42,576 nucleotides of DNA from Bifidobacterium breve (GTDB taxonomy: Bacteria; Actinomycetota; Acidimicrobiia; Acidimicrobiales; Ilumatobacteraceae), in the NCBI GenBank assembly GCA_945893395.1, contig CAMDEC010000007.1:1-42576 (forward strand), written 5' to 3'. Of this stretch, positions 8,389 through 16,084 are shown one piece after another. The stretch's first letter is position 1, and each line of letters opens with the position of its first letter. The translations under genes were made by a program, and so were the position numbers. The notes below the pieces were generated by a model. That model was not told the DNA's origin, made no database searches, and saw only the letters and a list, made by a program, of their open reading frames with translations.

Positions 8389-8408
8389 TAGCCAGTCACT
8401 AACTAAAA

Positions 8409-9077
8409 TTAAATCTTCGTCAACGCAATTGCTGCATCCAGATCGACATCGTCAAAATCCGGCCATGGTCTCTCTGTAAAATATATTTTTGCCGATTTGA
8501 TTTGCCATAGCAAGAAGTTCGATATACGAGATTCACCTGATGTGCGAACGAGCACGTCCACCGGCGGTAACGAGGCATCGTAGAGCCATGACTGCAGATT
8601 TGTCGGGGTCAGTTCTTGGTCGCTAGTCACGAGTTTTACCGCTGCACGAGTGAGTTCACTGCGCGAGCCATAGTCAAACGCCACCGTCAAAACCATGCCG
8701 GTGTTTTTTGATGTGTCATCGATCGCCTTGCGAATGGCTCGCTGCACATAAAGCGGTGTACGCGAGCCCGGTTCGTCGAACGGTCGGCCAATCCAATTGA
8801 TGCGGACATTGTTTTCATTGAGTTCTTTTATTCGTCCAAATAGTTTTTTGTGCAGACCCAGGATGTGTCGCACCTCGGCGCGCGGGCGAACCCAATTTTC
8901 GGTGCTGAAACCAAACACTGTTAAGTAGTCGACTTCGCGTTTTGACGCCGCACGAACAATGTCTGCCAGAGATTCTTCTCCTGCCGTGTGGCCAGCAGTG
9001 CGCGGTAGACCTCGTTTACCAGCCCATCTACCGTTGCCATCCATGATGCACGCCACGTGGAGGAGATTCGAATTCAT
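8409..9077 (-). CDS. uppS: cis-prenyltransferase, catalytic subunit (UppS-like)
   Basis: This enzyme should condense isopentenyl diphosphates in cis to make the polyprenyl lipid carrier for peptidoglycan and glycan synthesis. Catalytic motifs are present: HVACIMDGNGRWA with Asp13, GHTAGEESL, TVFGFSTENW, and RTSGESRISNFLLWQ with Arg178 and Arg184. Two features of homodimeric UppS are missing. The metal-binding Glu (E. coli Glu213, in AELYF) is Lys197 here (AKIYF). The protein ends at residue 222, just after WPDFDDVDLDAA, without the RRFGG tail that supplies the RxG motif. The next bases do not encode that tail in any frame. Human DHDDS shows the same two losses. The partner is probably the divergent UppS-like gene at 9141. 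Confidence 0.93.
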   Translation of the reverse strand: MNSNLLHVACIMDGNGRWAGKRGLPRTAGHTAGEESLADIVRAASKREVDYLTVFGFSTENWVRPRAEVRHILGLHKKLFGRIKELNENNVRINWIGRPFDEPGSRTPLYVQRAIRKAIDDTSKNTGMVLTVAFDYGSRSELTRAAVKLVTSDQELTPTNLQSWLYDASLPPVDVLVRTSGESRISNFLLWQIKSAKIYFTERPWPDFDDVDLDAAIALTKI

Positions 9078-9084
9078 CTACGGA

Positions 9085-9090
9085 ACGCTA
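9085..9090 (-). promoter_or_regulatory. Candidate -10 box of a leaderless uppS promoter
   Basis: On the minus strand TAGCGT ends seven bases before the uppS ATG (9077). This fits the actinobacterial leaderless-promoter spacing. The intergenic region between uppS and the divergent UppS-like gene is only 63 bases, so the two transcripts must start very close together. The call rests on spacing. Confidence 0.4.
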
Positions 9091-9140
9091 ACAACTATTG
9101 GTTGGCGAATCGGGTCGGGTGAAAGTGAGAGAATATCACC

Positions 9141-9734
9141 ATGGTCAAAGTGGCACGCAATGTGAACAGTGATTTGGCCCATGTCTTGGTGTGTGCGGGC
9201 ACGATCGTCGAGTGGCTGAAGACAACGCCAGCACAATGGAAATCACAAATCGATGCACTTGTTCGCTCGGTCAGCGGAGTTGGGGTGCGATGGTTGTCAA
9301 TTTATCCTTATTCAGGGGCGGCAACTTCGCTCGAGCGTACTGAAATCTGCAATTCGATAATCGAGGCACATGGCGGACATCGTTCGGGCGATCGAGTTTC
9401 CGTGATCGCCGATGGTGGGTTGATCGTCGTGGTTGATACATGCGCCGACGGACAAGAGAGGTTCGTCAATGCGGTTGCTCAGCTTGGTGTTGCTCAGAAC
9501 ATTGACGAAGCAAAACTTGCGGCGACACTTTTGTCGCCAGCTTCTGGTGAGCCAGATTTGGTCTTGGTTTTAGGCTCACCAACCCGGGTGCCAGAGTCGC
9601 TGATGTGGGAACTTGCATATAGCGAACTTGTTTTTCTGAACGTGCCGTGGTTGAAGTGCGACGTTGAACATATTCAAATGGCGATTGGTGATTTTCAAAG
9701 ACGTGATCGTCGTTTCGGTGGTGTTGACTCATGA
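9141..9734 (+). CDS. Degenerate UppS-like protein, probable NgBR/Nus1-type accessory subunit
   Basis: This 197-residue protein aligns without gaps over its last 58 residues with the C-terminal part of UppS. PDLVLVLGS matches the IRTGGE strand, MWELAYSELVF matches LLWQIAYAELYF, and the end RDRRFGG matches RERRFGG. The catalytic side is lost: HVLVCAGTIVEW replaces HVAIIMDGNGRW, so the essential Asp is Gly20, and the first catalytic Arg is Val143. The metal-binding Glu (Glu162) and the RxG tail (Arg191-Phe192-Gly193) are kept. This is the pattern of eukaryotic NgBR/Nus1. No membrane helix is visible, unlike NgBR. The stop overlaps recO as ATGA. The role as accessory subunit is inference; an alternative is a decaying paralogue. 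Confidence 0.8.
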   Translation: MVKVARNVNSDLAHVLVCAGTIVEWLKTTPAQWKSQIDALVRSVSGVGVRWLSIYPYSGAATSLERTEICNSIIEAHGGHRSGDRVSVIADGGLIVVVDTCADGQERFVNAVAQLGVAQNIDEAKLAATLLSPASGEPDLVLVLGSPTRVPESLMWELAYSELVFLNVPWLKCDVEHIQMAIGDFQRRDRRFGGVDS

Positions 9735-10456
9735 GCCTGTATCGCGACAAGGCGGTTGTGCTTCGCACTTATGATTTTCGCGAATCTGATCGAATCATCG
9801 TGATGATGACGCTTGAACACGGCAAAGTTCGTGCGGTCGCCAATGGTGTACGCAAGATGTCGTCAAGATTTGGGTCGCGACTCGAACCATTGAGTCACAT
9901 CGATGTGTTGCTGAGTTCTGGCAAGGATCTCGACACCGTGAGTCAAGTTGAACTCGTGACCAGCGCGCGCGGACTTTACACAGATTTGGATCGTTTGACC
10001 CGCGGATTAGCGATGCTCGAAGCGATCGACCAACTGGGCATGGATGGTGAACCGACAGAGCATTTATACAAGATGTTGGTTGGTGCACTGCAGTGGCTTT
10101 CAGAGAACGACTCGGCGCTCGTGCTGGCGGCGTTCTATTTCAAGTTGTTGGTGGTCGAGGGTGTCGGAGCACACGTAGAGAGTTGTGTCGGTTGTGGTGC
10201 ACCTGGGAGCGAGTTGATTGCATTCGATTTGTTTCGTGGTGGGGGACAATGTCGAAATTGTCGCAGTGGGGTGACCATCTCATCGGATGCGTTCAAAATT
10301 ATTCAAAGCATTGTTGGCGGACAGTTGAACTATGCACTTTCGCTGCCCGAGAGCGCCGCAACCCGTGAAGTTTCGGATCTTGCCACCAAGTGCATGGAGC
10401 ATCACCTTGAACGACGACTTAAATCGATCGCCGTCTTTGAGAGCCCAGAGCGATAG
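9731..10456 (+). CDS. recO: DNA repair protein RecO
   Basis: RecO works in the RecFOR pathway, annealing single strands and loading RecA on SSB-coated gaps. The 241-residue protein has the N-terminal OB fold (YRDKAVVLRTYDFRESDRII), the central helical part, and a zinc site formed by Cys152, Cys155, Cys174 and Cys177 (CVGCG and CRNC). The start overlaps the UppS-like gene by four bases (ATGA), so the two are translated together. In mycobacteria recO is followed directly by uppS; here the neighbour in the same operon is the degenerate paralogue, placed before recO. Confidence 0.93.
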   Translation: MSLYRDKAVVLRTYDFRESDRIIVMMTLEHGKVRAVANGVRKMSSRFGSRLEPLSHIDVLLSSGKDLDTVSQVELVTSARGLYTDLDRLTRGLAMLEAIDQLGMDGEPTEHLYKMLVGALQWLSENDSALVLAAFYFKLLVVEGVGAHVESCVGCGAPGSELIAFDLFRGGGQCRNCRSGVTISSDAFKIIQSIVGGQLNYALSLPESAATREVSDLATKCMEHHLERRLKSIAVFESPER

Positions 10457-10492
10457 TCGCAAATGCGGCTCAAATATGCGCTGCATCTGTAA

Positions 10493-10498
10493 TAGTCT
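10493..10498 (+). promoter_or_regulatory. Candidate -10 box of a leaderless glyS promoter
   Basis: TAGTCT ends six bases before the GTG start at 10505. It matches the TAGNCTGA form seen before rpsA and rapZ. No purine-rich ribosome binding site precedes this GTG, which agrees with leaderless initiation. Inferred only. Confidence 0.4.
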
Positions 10499-10504
10499 GA
10501 GTGT

Positions 10505-11812
10505 GTGCCCGCGCAAGATTTAGATCAAATCGTAAACCTGTGCAAGCGACGCGGGTTTGTTTATCCGAGCGGCGAAATATACGGCGGGTTTAGATCTTCG
10601 TACGACTACGGTCCGCTCGGTTCGTTGATGTTGCGCAACGTCAAGGACGCATGGGTGCGCACGATGGTGCAGCAGCGCGACGACGTCGTATTGATTGACT
10701 CTGCAATTCTGGGGTCTCCGCAGGTGTTTGAGGCCAGCGGTCATCTCAGCAATTTCAGTGACCCACTCGTTGATTGCACGGTTTGCAAACGTCGATTCAG
10801 ACAAGATCAACTCGACGATCGAGATTGCCCACAATCAAAAAAGGGTTGTGCGTTCACCGACGCGAGGGCATTCAACCTGATGTTCAAAACCCAAGCCGGA
10901 CCAATCGAGGGGGAGGGTGCGACCGTGTATATGCGACCTGAGACGGCTCAAGGCATGTTCGTTAATTTTGCCAATGTTTTGCAGACAAGTCGCAAAAAAC
11001 CGCCATTTGGCATTGCCCAGGTTGGAAAAAGTTTCAGAAACGAAATCACGCCCGGCAACTTTATTTTTCGCACGCGCGAATTTGAGCAAATGGAACTTGA
11101 GTTTTTCGTGCCGCCTAGCGAGAGCGCAAAATGGTATGACTATTGGTGCAAGTCAAGATTGCAGTGGTATATCGACCACGGCATACCGGCTGAGATGTTA
11201 CGAATCAGAGAACACGCCAAAGATGAACTTTCGCATTATTCAGCGGGCACCAGCGATATTGAATTCAAGTTTCCTTGGGGTTGGGGCGAACTTGAAGGCA
11301 TTGCCCAACGCACCGACTACGACTTGAAGCAACACGCCGAACACTCGCGACAAAAACTCGAATATTTTGATCCAGCGACGAACGAAAGATATGTGCCGTA
11401 TGTTGTCGAACCTGCTGCAGGGGCCAATCGTACGATGGCAGCTTTTTTGTTGGCGGCCTACGACGAGGATGTCGTCAATAATGAACCACGCACCGTACTG
11501 CGATTGCACCCGCGACTTGCACCGTTCCAGATTGCCGTGTTGCCGTTATCAAAAAAAGACACGCTGATGCCTCTGGCCAAAAAAATTCATGCCATGTTGG
11601 GGGCTCGGTATATGTGCGACTTTGACGAGACTCAAGCAATTGGACGCCGATATAGACGACAAGACGAAATCGGCACTCCTTATTGTGTGACGGTCGACTT
11701 CGATTCGCTCGAGGATGATTCTGTGACGATTCGTGAGCGCGATACGACGGCGCAGAGTCGGGTAAAGATAGATTCGTTAATAACTGAACTTTCGCAGAGG
11801 CTCGGCTACTAA
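10505..11812 (+). CDS. glyS: Glycyl-tRNA synthetase, alpha2 type
   Basis: This enzyme charges tRNA-Gly. The 435-residue class II synthetase is of the dimeric single-chain type rather than the alpha2-beta2 type. Visible blocks are FVYPSGEIYGG and YDYGPLG near the N-terminus, class II motif 2 around GKSFRNEITPGNFIFRTREF, and motif 3 AGANRTMAAFLLAAYDED. The anticodon-binding domain begins LAPFQIAVLPLSKK and ends with the TIRERDT region. A CTVCKRRF pair plus a later Cys suggests a partial zinc-like insertion. The GTG start has no Shine-Dalgarno but a -10-like box six bases before it. The next gene, the ABM-domain gene, follows after 33 bases. Confidence 0.95.
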   Translation: MPAQDLDQIVNLCKRRGFVYPSGEIYGGFRSSYDYGPLGSLMLRNVKDAWVRTMVQQRDDVVLIDSAILGSPQVFEASGHLSNFSDPLVDCTVCKRRFRQDQLDDRDCPQSKKGCAFTDARAFNLMFKTQAGPIEGEGATVYMRPETAQGMFVNFANVLQTSRKKPPFGIAQVGKSFRNEITPGNFIFRTREFEQMELEFFVPPSESAKWYDYWCKSRLQWYIDHGIPAEMLRIREHAKDELSHYSAGTSDIEFKFPWGWGELEGIAQRTDYDLKQHAEHSRQKLEYFDPATNERYVPYVVEPAAGANRTMAAFLLAAYDEDVVNNEPRTVLRLHPRLAPFQIAVLPLSKKDTLMPLAKKIHAMLGARYMCDFDETQAIGRRYRRQDEIGTPYCVTVDFDSLEDDSVTIRERDTTAQSRVKIDSLITELSQRLGY

Positions 11813-11845
11813 TAGAAAATACCAATCAAAACGGAAGGAAGAATT

Positions 11846-12151
11846 GTGGGCAAGGTAGCAGTAGCGGTCAAGTTAAAAATAAAAGAGGGCCAACGCGACG
11901 CAATGACCGTCGCGGTGATGCCAGGTATTGCGACGGCAAAAGCCGAGAGTGGCACAGATGTTTATATTTTCCACCATGATGCCGTAGACCCGAATGTCGT
12001 TTGGTTTTACGAACTTTATGCCGATCAAGATGCCGCCAATTTGCACATGGGATCTGATGCGTTCAAGTCGTGGTCCAAGACTCTCGCACCATTTGTAGAT
12101 GGAGCCCCTGAGTTTTCATTTTTGACACCGATAGGCGGCAAGGGGCTTTAA
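11846..12151 (+). CDS. Antibiotic biosynthesis monooxygenase (ABM) domain protein
   Basis: This 101-residue protein has the dimeric alpha-beta barrel fold of the ABM/YgiN family: an N-terminal strand VAVAVKLKIKEGQRDAM, the central VWFYELYADQDAANLHMGS block and the ending FKSWSKTLAPFV. Members include quinol monooxygenases, haem-degrading proteins and proteins of unknown role, so the reaction is uncertain. A clear purine-rich ribosome binding site (GGAAGGAAG) lies upstream of the GTG start. The gene sits between glyS and trpC, with three bases to the trpC TTG, so it is probably transcribed with the trp genes. No pathway role in tryptophan synthesis is known to me. Confidence 0.82.
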   Translation: MGKVAVAVKLKIKEGQRDAMTVAVMPGIATAKAESGTDVYIFHHDAVDPNVVWFYELYADQDAANLHMGSDAFKSWSKTLAPFVDGAPEFSFLTPIGGKGL

Positions 12152-12154
12152 TCT

Positions 12155-12928
12155 TTGTATCTCGACAAGATTCTCGCCAAGCATCGTGAAACGGCAATTG
12201 CAGATACGCGTAACTTAGACGAGCTGGTTTCGAAGGCAAAGAAGTCGTCACCGTCGCGCGGCTTTACCGACAAGTTGCGCAAAGATTCGGTAAAAAAAAT
12301 GGCGGTAATCGCAGAAATCAAGCGGCGATCACCCTCGCGCGGCGTGCTGAATGAAAACTTGCAGGTATCGGTCACTGCCGAGCAATATCGCCGAGGTGGC
12401 GCATCCTGCATTTCTGTGCTCACGGATGCCGAGTTTTTCGGAGGTTCAAGATCTGATTTGGAGGGTGCACGATCTGCGGTCGACTTGCCGGTTCTTCGCA
12501 AAGATTTTACGGTCTCGCCCAAAGATGTTTGCGATGCAAAACTTATGAATGCCGACTGCGTATTGCTGATCGTGGCCGCACTCAACAAGTCTGAACTGGC
12601 AGAGTTTCACGGTCTTGCAACTGAACTTGGCTTGGATGTGCTTGTCGAGATACACGATGAAACCGAACTCGAGATTGCGCTGGAAATCAAAGCGTCGTTG
12701 ATTGGTGTGAATCAACGCGATCTAAAAACTTTTGAGGTCGATCATCGGCGAGCGGTGCGAATGGCGAGAATGATGCCGGCGAATGTCGTGCGAGTAGCCG
12801 AGTCCGGTGTCAAGACACGGGCTGACGCACAAAGTTTGCGCGACGCCGGTTACCACGCCGTGTTGGTCGGCGAATCCCTCGTCACCTCTGAAGACATCGT
12901 AAAAAGTGTCAGCGAATTGGGCGTCTAG
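12155..12928 (+). CDS. trpC: Indole-3-glycerol-phosphate synthase
   Basis: TrpC closes the indole ring, converting CdRP to indole-3-glycerol phosphate. The 257-residue TIM barrel shows the catalytic IAEIKRRSPSRG block near residues 52-63, SVLTDAEFFGGS, LPVLRKDF with the catalytic Lys, DCVLLIVAAL, LVEIHDETEL, LIGVNQRDL and the ESGVKTRADAQ and LVGESL phosphate-binding loops. The start is TTG at 12155, supported by AAGGGG about nine bases upstream. The stop TAG touches the trpF ATG without a gap, so translation is coupled. The genes for the earlier steps (trpE, trpG, trpD) are not in the window. Confidence 0.95.
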   Translation: MYLDKILAKHRETAIADTRNLDELVSKAKKSSPSRGFTDKLRKDSVKKMAVIAEIKRRSPSRGVLNENLQVSVTAEQYRRGGASCISVLTDAEFFGGSRSDLEGARSAVDLPVLRKDFTVSPKDVCDAKLMNADCVLLIVAALNKSELAEFHGLATELGLDVLVEIHDETELEIALEIKASLIGVNQRDLKTFEVDHRRAVRMARMMPANVVRVAESGVKTRADAQSLRDAGYHAVLVGESLVTSEDIVKSVSELGV

Positions 12929-13552
12929 ATGTTCATAAAAATCTGTGGCATTACAAATGAGCAAGATGCGTTGCTAGCTGTCGCGCTTGGTGCCGACGCT
13001 TTAGGTTTCGTGTTTGCACCATCGCCTCGCCAGGTTGCGCCACAGCGGGTCAAGGAGATCGTGCGTAGATTGCCCCAAAACATAATCACTGTCGGCGTGT
13101 TTCGCGATGAGCACCCCCAACGAGTGGTCGAGACAGTTCGTGAAGCAGGTTTGTTTGGCGCGCAACTGCACGGTCATGAATCGGTACAAAATGTTGCGGA
13201 AGTGATGGTGGATTTGCATTGGGTGATCAAGGGGGTTGTTGCCGGTTCAGTTGAAGCGGCGCGAGCCGATGACTATTTGACCGATCTGATTCTCGTGGAT
13301 TCGCCAAACCCCGGGTCTGGAGTCGCTTATGACCGAAGTTTGATCGCCGAGTTGCCGGACTCTGTACGCATTGTGTTGTCTGGCGGGTTGACTGCCGAAA
13401 CCGTTGAGTCGGCGATCAGCGATGTTTTGCCGTGGGGCGTAGATGTTTCTTCTGGAGTTGAGAAGCGACATGGTTACAAAGATCCGATCAAACTAAAGCG
13501 ATTCATTGACAACGCGCGAATGGGTTTTGAGAAAATAGCAGGGGATTCTTAA
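12929..13552 (+). CDS. trpF: Phosphoribosylanthranilate isomerase
   Basis: TrpF converts PRA to CdRP by an Amadori rearrangement. The 207-residue barrel has the dedicated TrpF motifs: KICGIT with the catalytic Cys6, [34 protein letters not shown] with the catalytic Asp124, and the phosphate loops [10 protein letters not shown] and DVSSGVE. Many actinobacteria, such as Streptomyces and Mycobacterium, have no trpF and use the bifunctional PriA instead, so a dedicated gene is notable. The ATG directly follows the trpC stop. It is one codon-adjacent member of trpC-trpF-trpB-trpA, with 28 bases to trpB. Confidence 0.94.
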   Translation: MFIKICGITNEQDALLAVALGADALGFVFAPSPRQVAPQRVKEIVRRLPQNIITVGVFRDEHPQRVVETVREAGLFGAQLHGHESVQNVAEVMVDLHWVIKGVVAGSVEAARADDYLTDLILVDSPNPGSGVAYDRSLIAELPDSVRIVLSGGLTAETVESAISDVLPWGVDVSSGVEKRHGYKDPIKLKRFIDNARMGFEKIAGDS

Positions 13553-13580
13553 TCGCTCTTCGGATACATTTGTTGTTGCG

Positions 13581-14771
13581 ATGAACCCAGAGCAAGTGCC
13601 TCGAGAACTACTCACACCTGGGGCAGACGGTCGATTCGGTGAGTTCGGAGGCCGTTTCGTGCCCGAGACTTTGGTGCCGGCGTGCGAAGAACTTGAAAGA
13701 GCATTCAACGAGGCGTGGAGTGATTCACTTTTCAGAACCGAACTCGACGATCTTTTGCGCGAATATGCGGGTCGTCCGTCAATCCTGACCGAGTGTCACA
13801 ATCTTGGAGCACAACTTGGCATTCGTCTGATTCTTAAACGCGAAGATCTAAACCACACCGGTTCGCACAAAATCAACAGTGTGTTGGGTCAAGTGTTGCT
13901 TGCAAAGCGGATGGGCAAGAAACGAATCATTGCCGAAACTGGAGCAGGTCAGCACGGCGTGGCTTCGGCAACTGCGGCGGCACTGCTTGGTCTTGAATGC
14001 AAGGTGTACATGGGCGCTGTTGATATCGAACGACAGTCGCTGAATGTTTTTCGAATGAAGCTTCTCGGGGCGACGGTTGAAGCGGCAAATTCAGGAAGTC
14101 GGACGCTAAAAGATGCGGTCAATGAGGCGATGAGAGATTGGGTGGCGAGCGTTGAAACCAGCTATTACTGCATCGGTTCGGTAATGGGGCCGCATCCGTA
14201 TCCGTTCATGGTTCGGCAATTTCAAAGTGTGATCGGTAAAGAAGCACGCAAACAGTTTCAAGAGATATGCGATGGTAGCGATCCGAATATTGTCGTGGCA
14301 TGCGTCGGTGGCGGTTCAAACGCAATGGGTATTTTCTCGGGGTTCATTGATGCCGACACTCGTTTGGTCGGCGTTGAGCCCGCGGGCGGTGCTGCTGTAG
14401 GTCGTGGCACGCCTGGCGTTGTGCACGGCATGAAGAGTTATTTGATGCAAGATGAATACGGTCAGGTGCAAGAAGCACACTCAATTAGTGCTGGTCTTGA
14501 TTACCCGGGTGTCGGACCTGAGCATTCGTATCTTGCGTCGGTGGGTCGTGCAGAGTATCCAAGTGTCAACGACCAAGAAGTGATCGAAGGCTTTAAATTG
14601 TTGGCGCGTGCTGAAGGCATAATTCCTGCGCTTGAATGTGCGCACGCTGTGGCATGGATCGCCAAAGAGGCGCCGAAGATTCAAGGACAAACAGTGTTGA
14701 TGAATCTGTCTGGTCGCGGCGACAAAGATGTGGCTCAGATGATGACGATTCTCGGCGATTCGCTGAGTTGA
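13581..14771 (+). CDS. trpB: Tryptophan synthase beta chain
   Basis: TrpB joins indole with L-serine using pyridoxal phosphate. The 396-residue protein is full length for the TrpB1 type. The N-terminus has [16 protein letters not shown], the PLP Lys is Lys97 in HTGSHKIN, and [10 protein letters not shown], the phosphate cradle [10 protein letters not shown] and the GVGPEHSYL segment follow. The C-terminus has the NLSGRGDKD loop. No Shine-Dalgarno is evident before the ATG, which lies 28 bases after trpF. It is followed after 13 bases by trpA, with which it forms the alpha2-beta2 complex and channels indole. Confidence 0.96.
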   Translation: MNPEQVPRELLTPGADGRFGEFGGRFVPETLVPACEELERAFNEAWSDSLFRTELDDLLREYAGRPSILTECHNLGAQLGIRLILKREDLNHTGSHKINSVLGQVLLAKRMGKKRIIAETGAGQHGVASATAAALLGLECKVYMGAVDIERQSLNVFRMKLLGATVEAANSGSRTLKDAVNEAMRDWVASVETSYYCIGSVMGPHPYPFMVRQFQSVIGKEARKQFQEICDGSDPNIVVACVGGGSNAMGIFSGFIDADTRLVGVEPAGGAAVGRGTPGVVHGMKSYLMQDEYGQVQEAHSISAGLDYPGVGPEHSYLASVGRAEYPSVNDQEVIEGFKLLARAEGIIPALECAHAVAWIAKEAPKIQGQTVLMNLSGRGDKDVAQMMTILGDSLS

Positions 14772-14784
14772 AGACGAAGTTTTC

Positions 14785-15591
14785 GTGAAGTCTGCGCAAC
14801 ACAAGCCGGGTGCACTTGAGACTCGGTTGCGTCAGACGCGCGATACGGGTCGAAAAATTCTTGTTCCTTATATAACGGGTGGTTTGACGGGTTGGATTGA
14901 TGCGATTCGTGGCGCGGCAGCCAACGGGGCAGATGCGATAGAAATCGGCATACCTTTTTCTGACCCCGTAATGGATGGACCGATTATTCAAATGGCATCC
15001 GAGAAGGCGTTGCGCGACGGTGCAACTCCGATTTCGATTTTGCACGAACTGCGAGGTGTAGATGTTTCCATTCCGTTGATCGTGATGTGTTATTACAACA
15101 CTGTTTTTCGCGCAGGGCACACCAGGTTCGCCAATTCGCTGCGCGAGGCGGGTGTCGTGGCGGCAATCGTGCCCGATCTTCCGCTCGAAGAATCGGCACA
15201 TTGGTGCGAGTCGGCCGATTCAATCGGAATTGAAACCGTAATGCTGGCTGCACCGACTGCTCCCGACGAAAGATTGCCCCGAGTGGTTGAACGAGCCAGA
15301 GGATTCGTGTACGCAGTCGGTTTGCTCGGTGTCACGGGTGAACGCACTGAACTTGCAACAACTGCAGTGGCGATGGCGACGAGATTGAAGAAAATTACTG
15401 ACATGCCGGTGCTGGTCGGAGTTGGCGTCTCAAATGCAGCACAGGCACAACAGGCGTGTGCCGTTGCCGACGGTGTAATACAGGGTGCGTCTGTCGTGCG
15501 AAGGCTTTTAGATGAGGGTGCCGACTCTGTGGCGCAATATGTTGGCGAGGTCCGTGCGGCGATTGATACTCCCGTATCCACCAACCGCTAA
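14785..15591 (+). CDS. trpA: Tryptophan synthase alpha chain
   Basis: TrpA cleaves indole-3-glycerol phosphate and passes indole to TrpB. The 268-residue TIM barrel shows AIEIGIPFSDPVMDGPIIQ with catalytic Glu53 and Asp64, the ILVPYITGG start strand, CYYNTVF, AAIVPDLPLEE and the VTGERTEL loop. The phosphate-binding VGVGVSNAAQA is near the C-terminus. The start is GTG, 13 bases after the trpB stop. The gene ends 20 bases before fabZ, which may be co-transcribed. Length and motifs are normal. Confidence 0.95.
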   Translation: MKSAQHKPGALETRLRQTRDTGRKILVPYITGGLTGWIDAIRGAAANGADAIEIGIPFSDPVMDGPIIQMASEKALRDGATPISILHELRGVDVSIPLIVMCYYNTVFRAGHTRFANSLREAGVVAAIVPDLPLEESAHWCESADSIGIETVMLAAPTAPDERLPRVVERARGFVYAVGLLGVTGERTELATTAVAMATRLKKITDMPVLVGVGVSNAAQAQQACAVADGVIQGASVVRRLLDEGADSVAQYVGEVRAAIDTPVSTNR

Positions 15592-15611
15592 ATTATTGCC
15601 ATGATTAAAAA

Positions 15612-16040
15612 GTGAGTTCGTTTCCCGCGCCCAGCGAAATTATTCCGCATCGCCCGCCATTTTTGTTCGTCGATTCGCTGACCGCGTTGCAGCCGGGGCT
15701 GAGTGCGACTGGTCTCTGGCATTTAACCGGCAGCGAAGATTTTTTTGTTGGTCACTTTCCGGGTCGTCCCACCTTGCCCGGTGTGTTGATCTGCGAAGCG
15801 ATCGCCCAAGTTGGGGCGTGTGCGATTTTGAGCGACGCCAAGTTCGCCAACAAGTTGCCGCTGTTTGGCGGACTTGACGGTGCAAGGTTCAGGCGTCTGG
15901 TCGTGCCTGGTGATGTGCTTGAAATATCGGTGCAACTCGGTCGCATGTCGGCGCGCGCCGGCAAGGGCGCGGGTGTTGCCAAAGTCAACGGCGAAATCGC
16001 CTGCGAATGCGAATTGCTGTTTGTGATCATCGACGCGTAA
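15612..16040 (+). CDS. fabZ: 3-hydroxyacyl-ACP dehydratase FabZ
   Basis: FabZ dehydrates (3R)-hydroxyacyl-ACP in type II fatty-acid elongation. The 142-residue hot-dog protein has the catalytic His13 in IPHRPPFLFVD, the GHFPGRPTLPGVL block, and the catalytic Glu62 in LICEAIAQVGA, with FGGLDGARFRRLVVPGD downstream. The start is GTG at 15612. It follows trpA by 20 bases and converges on the fab operon, separated by 44 bases that hold a hairpin. Mycobacteria use HadABC for this step, so a FabZ here marks a different arrangement. The gene completes the synthase, reductase and dehydratase set together with the opposite-strand operon; only an enoyl reductase is missing locally. Confidence 0.9.
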   Translation: MSSFPAPSEIIPHRPPFLFVDSLTALQPGLSATGLWHLTGSEDFFVGHFPGRPTLPGVLICEAIAQVGACAILSDAKFANKLPLFGGLDGARFRRLVVPGDVLEISVQLGRMSARAGKGAGVAKVNGEIACECELLFVIIDA

Positions 16041-16050
16041 GCGTCGATGC
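16029..16050. terminator. Hairpin with GTAA loop between convergent fabZ and fabF
   Basis: CATCGACGC and GCGTCGATG form a perfect 9-bp stem around a GTAA loop, a GNRA-type tetraloop on the plus strand. The fabZ stop codon lies within the loop region. No clear T-run follows on either strand, so it may act as a bidirectional or weak intrinsic terminator between the convergent genes. Confidence 0.5.
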
Positions 16051-16084
16051 GTGTTGTTGCCCCGCGTGAGTTGCGTCGCGGCGA

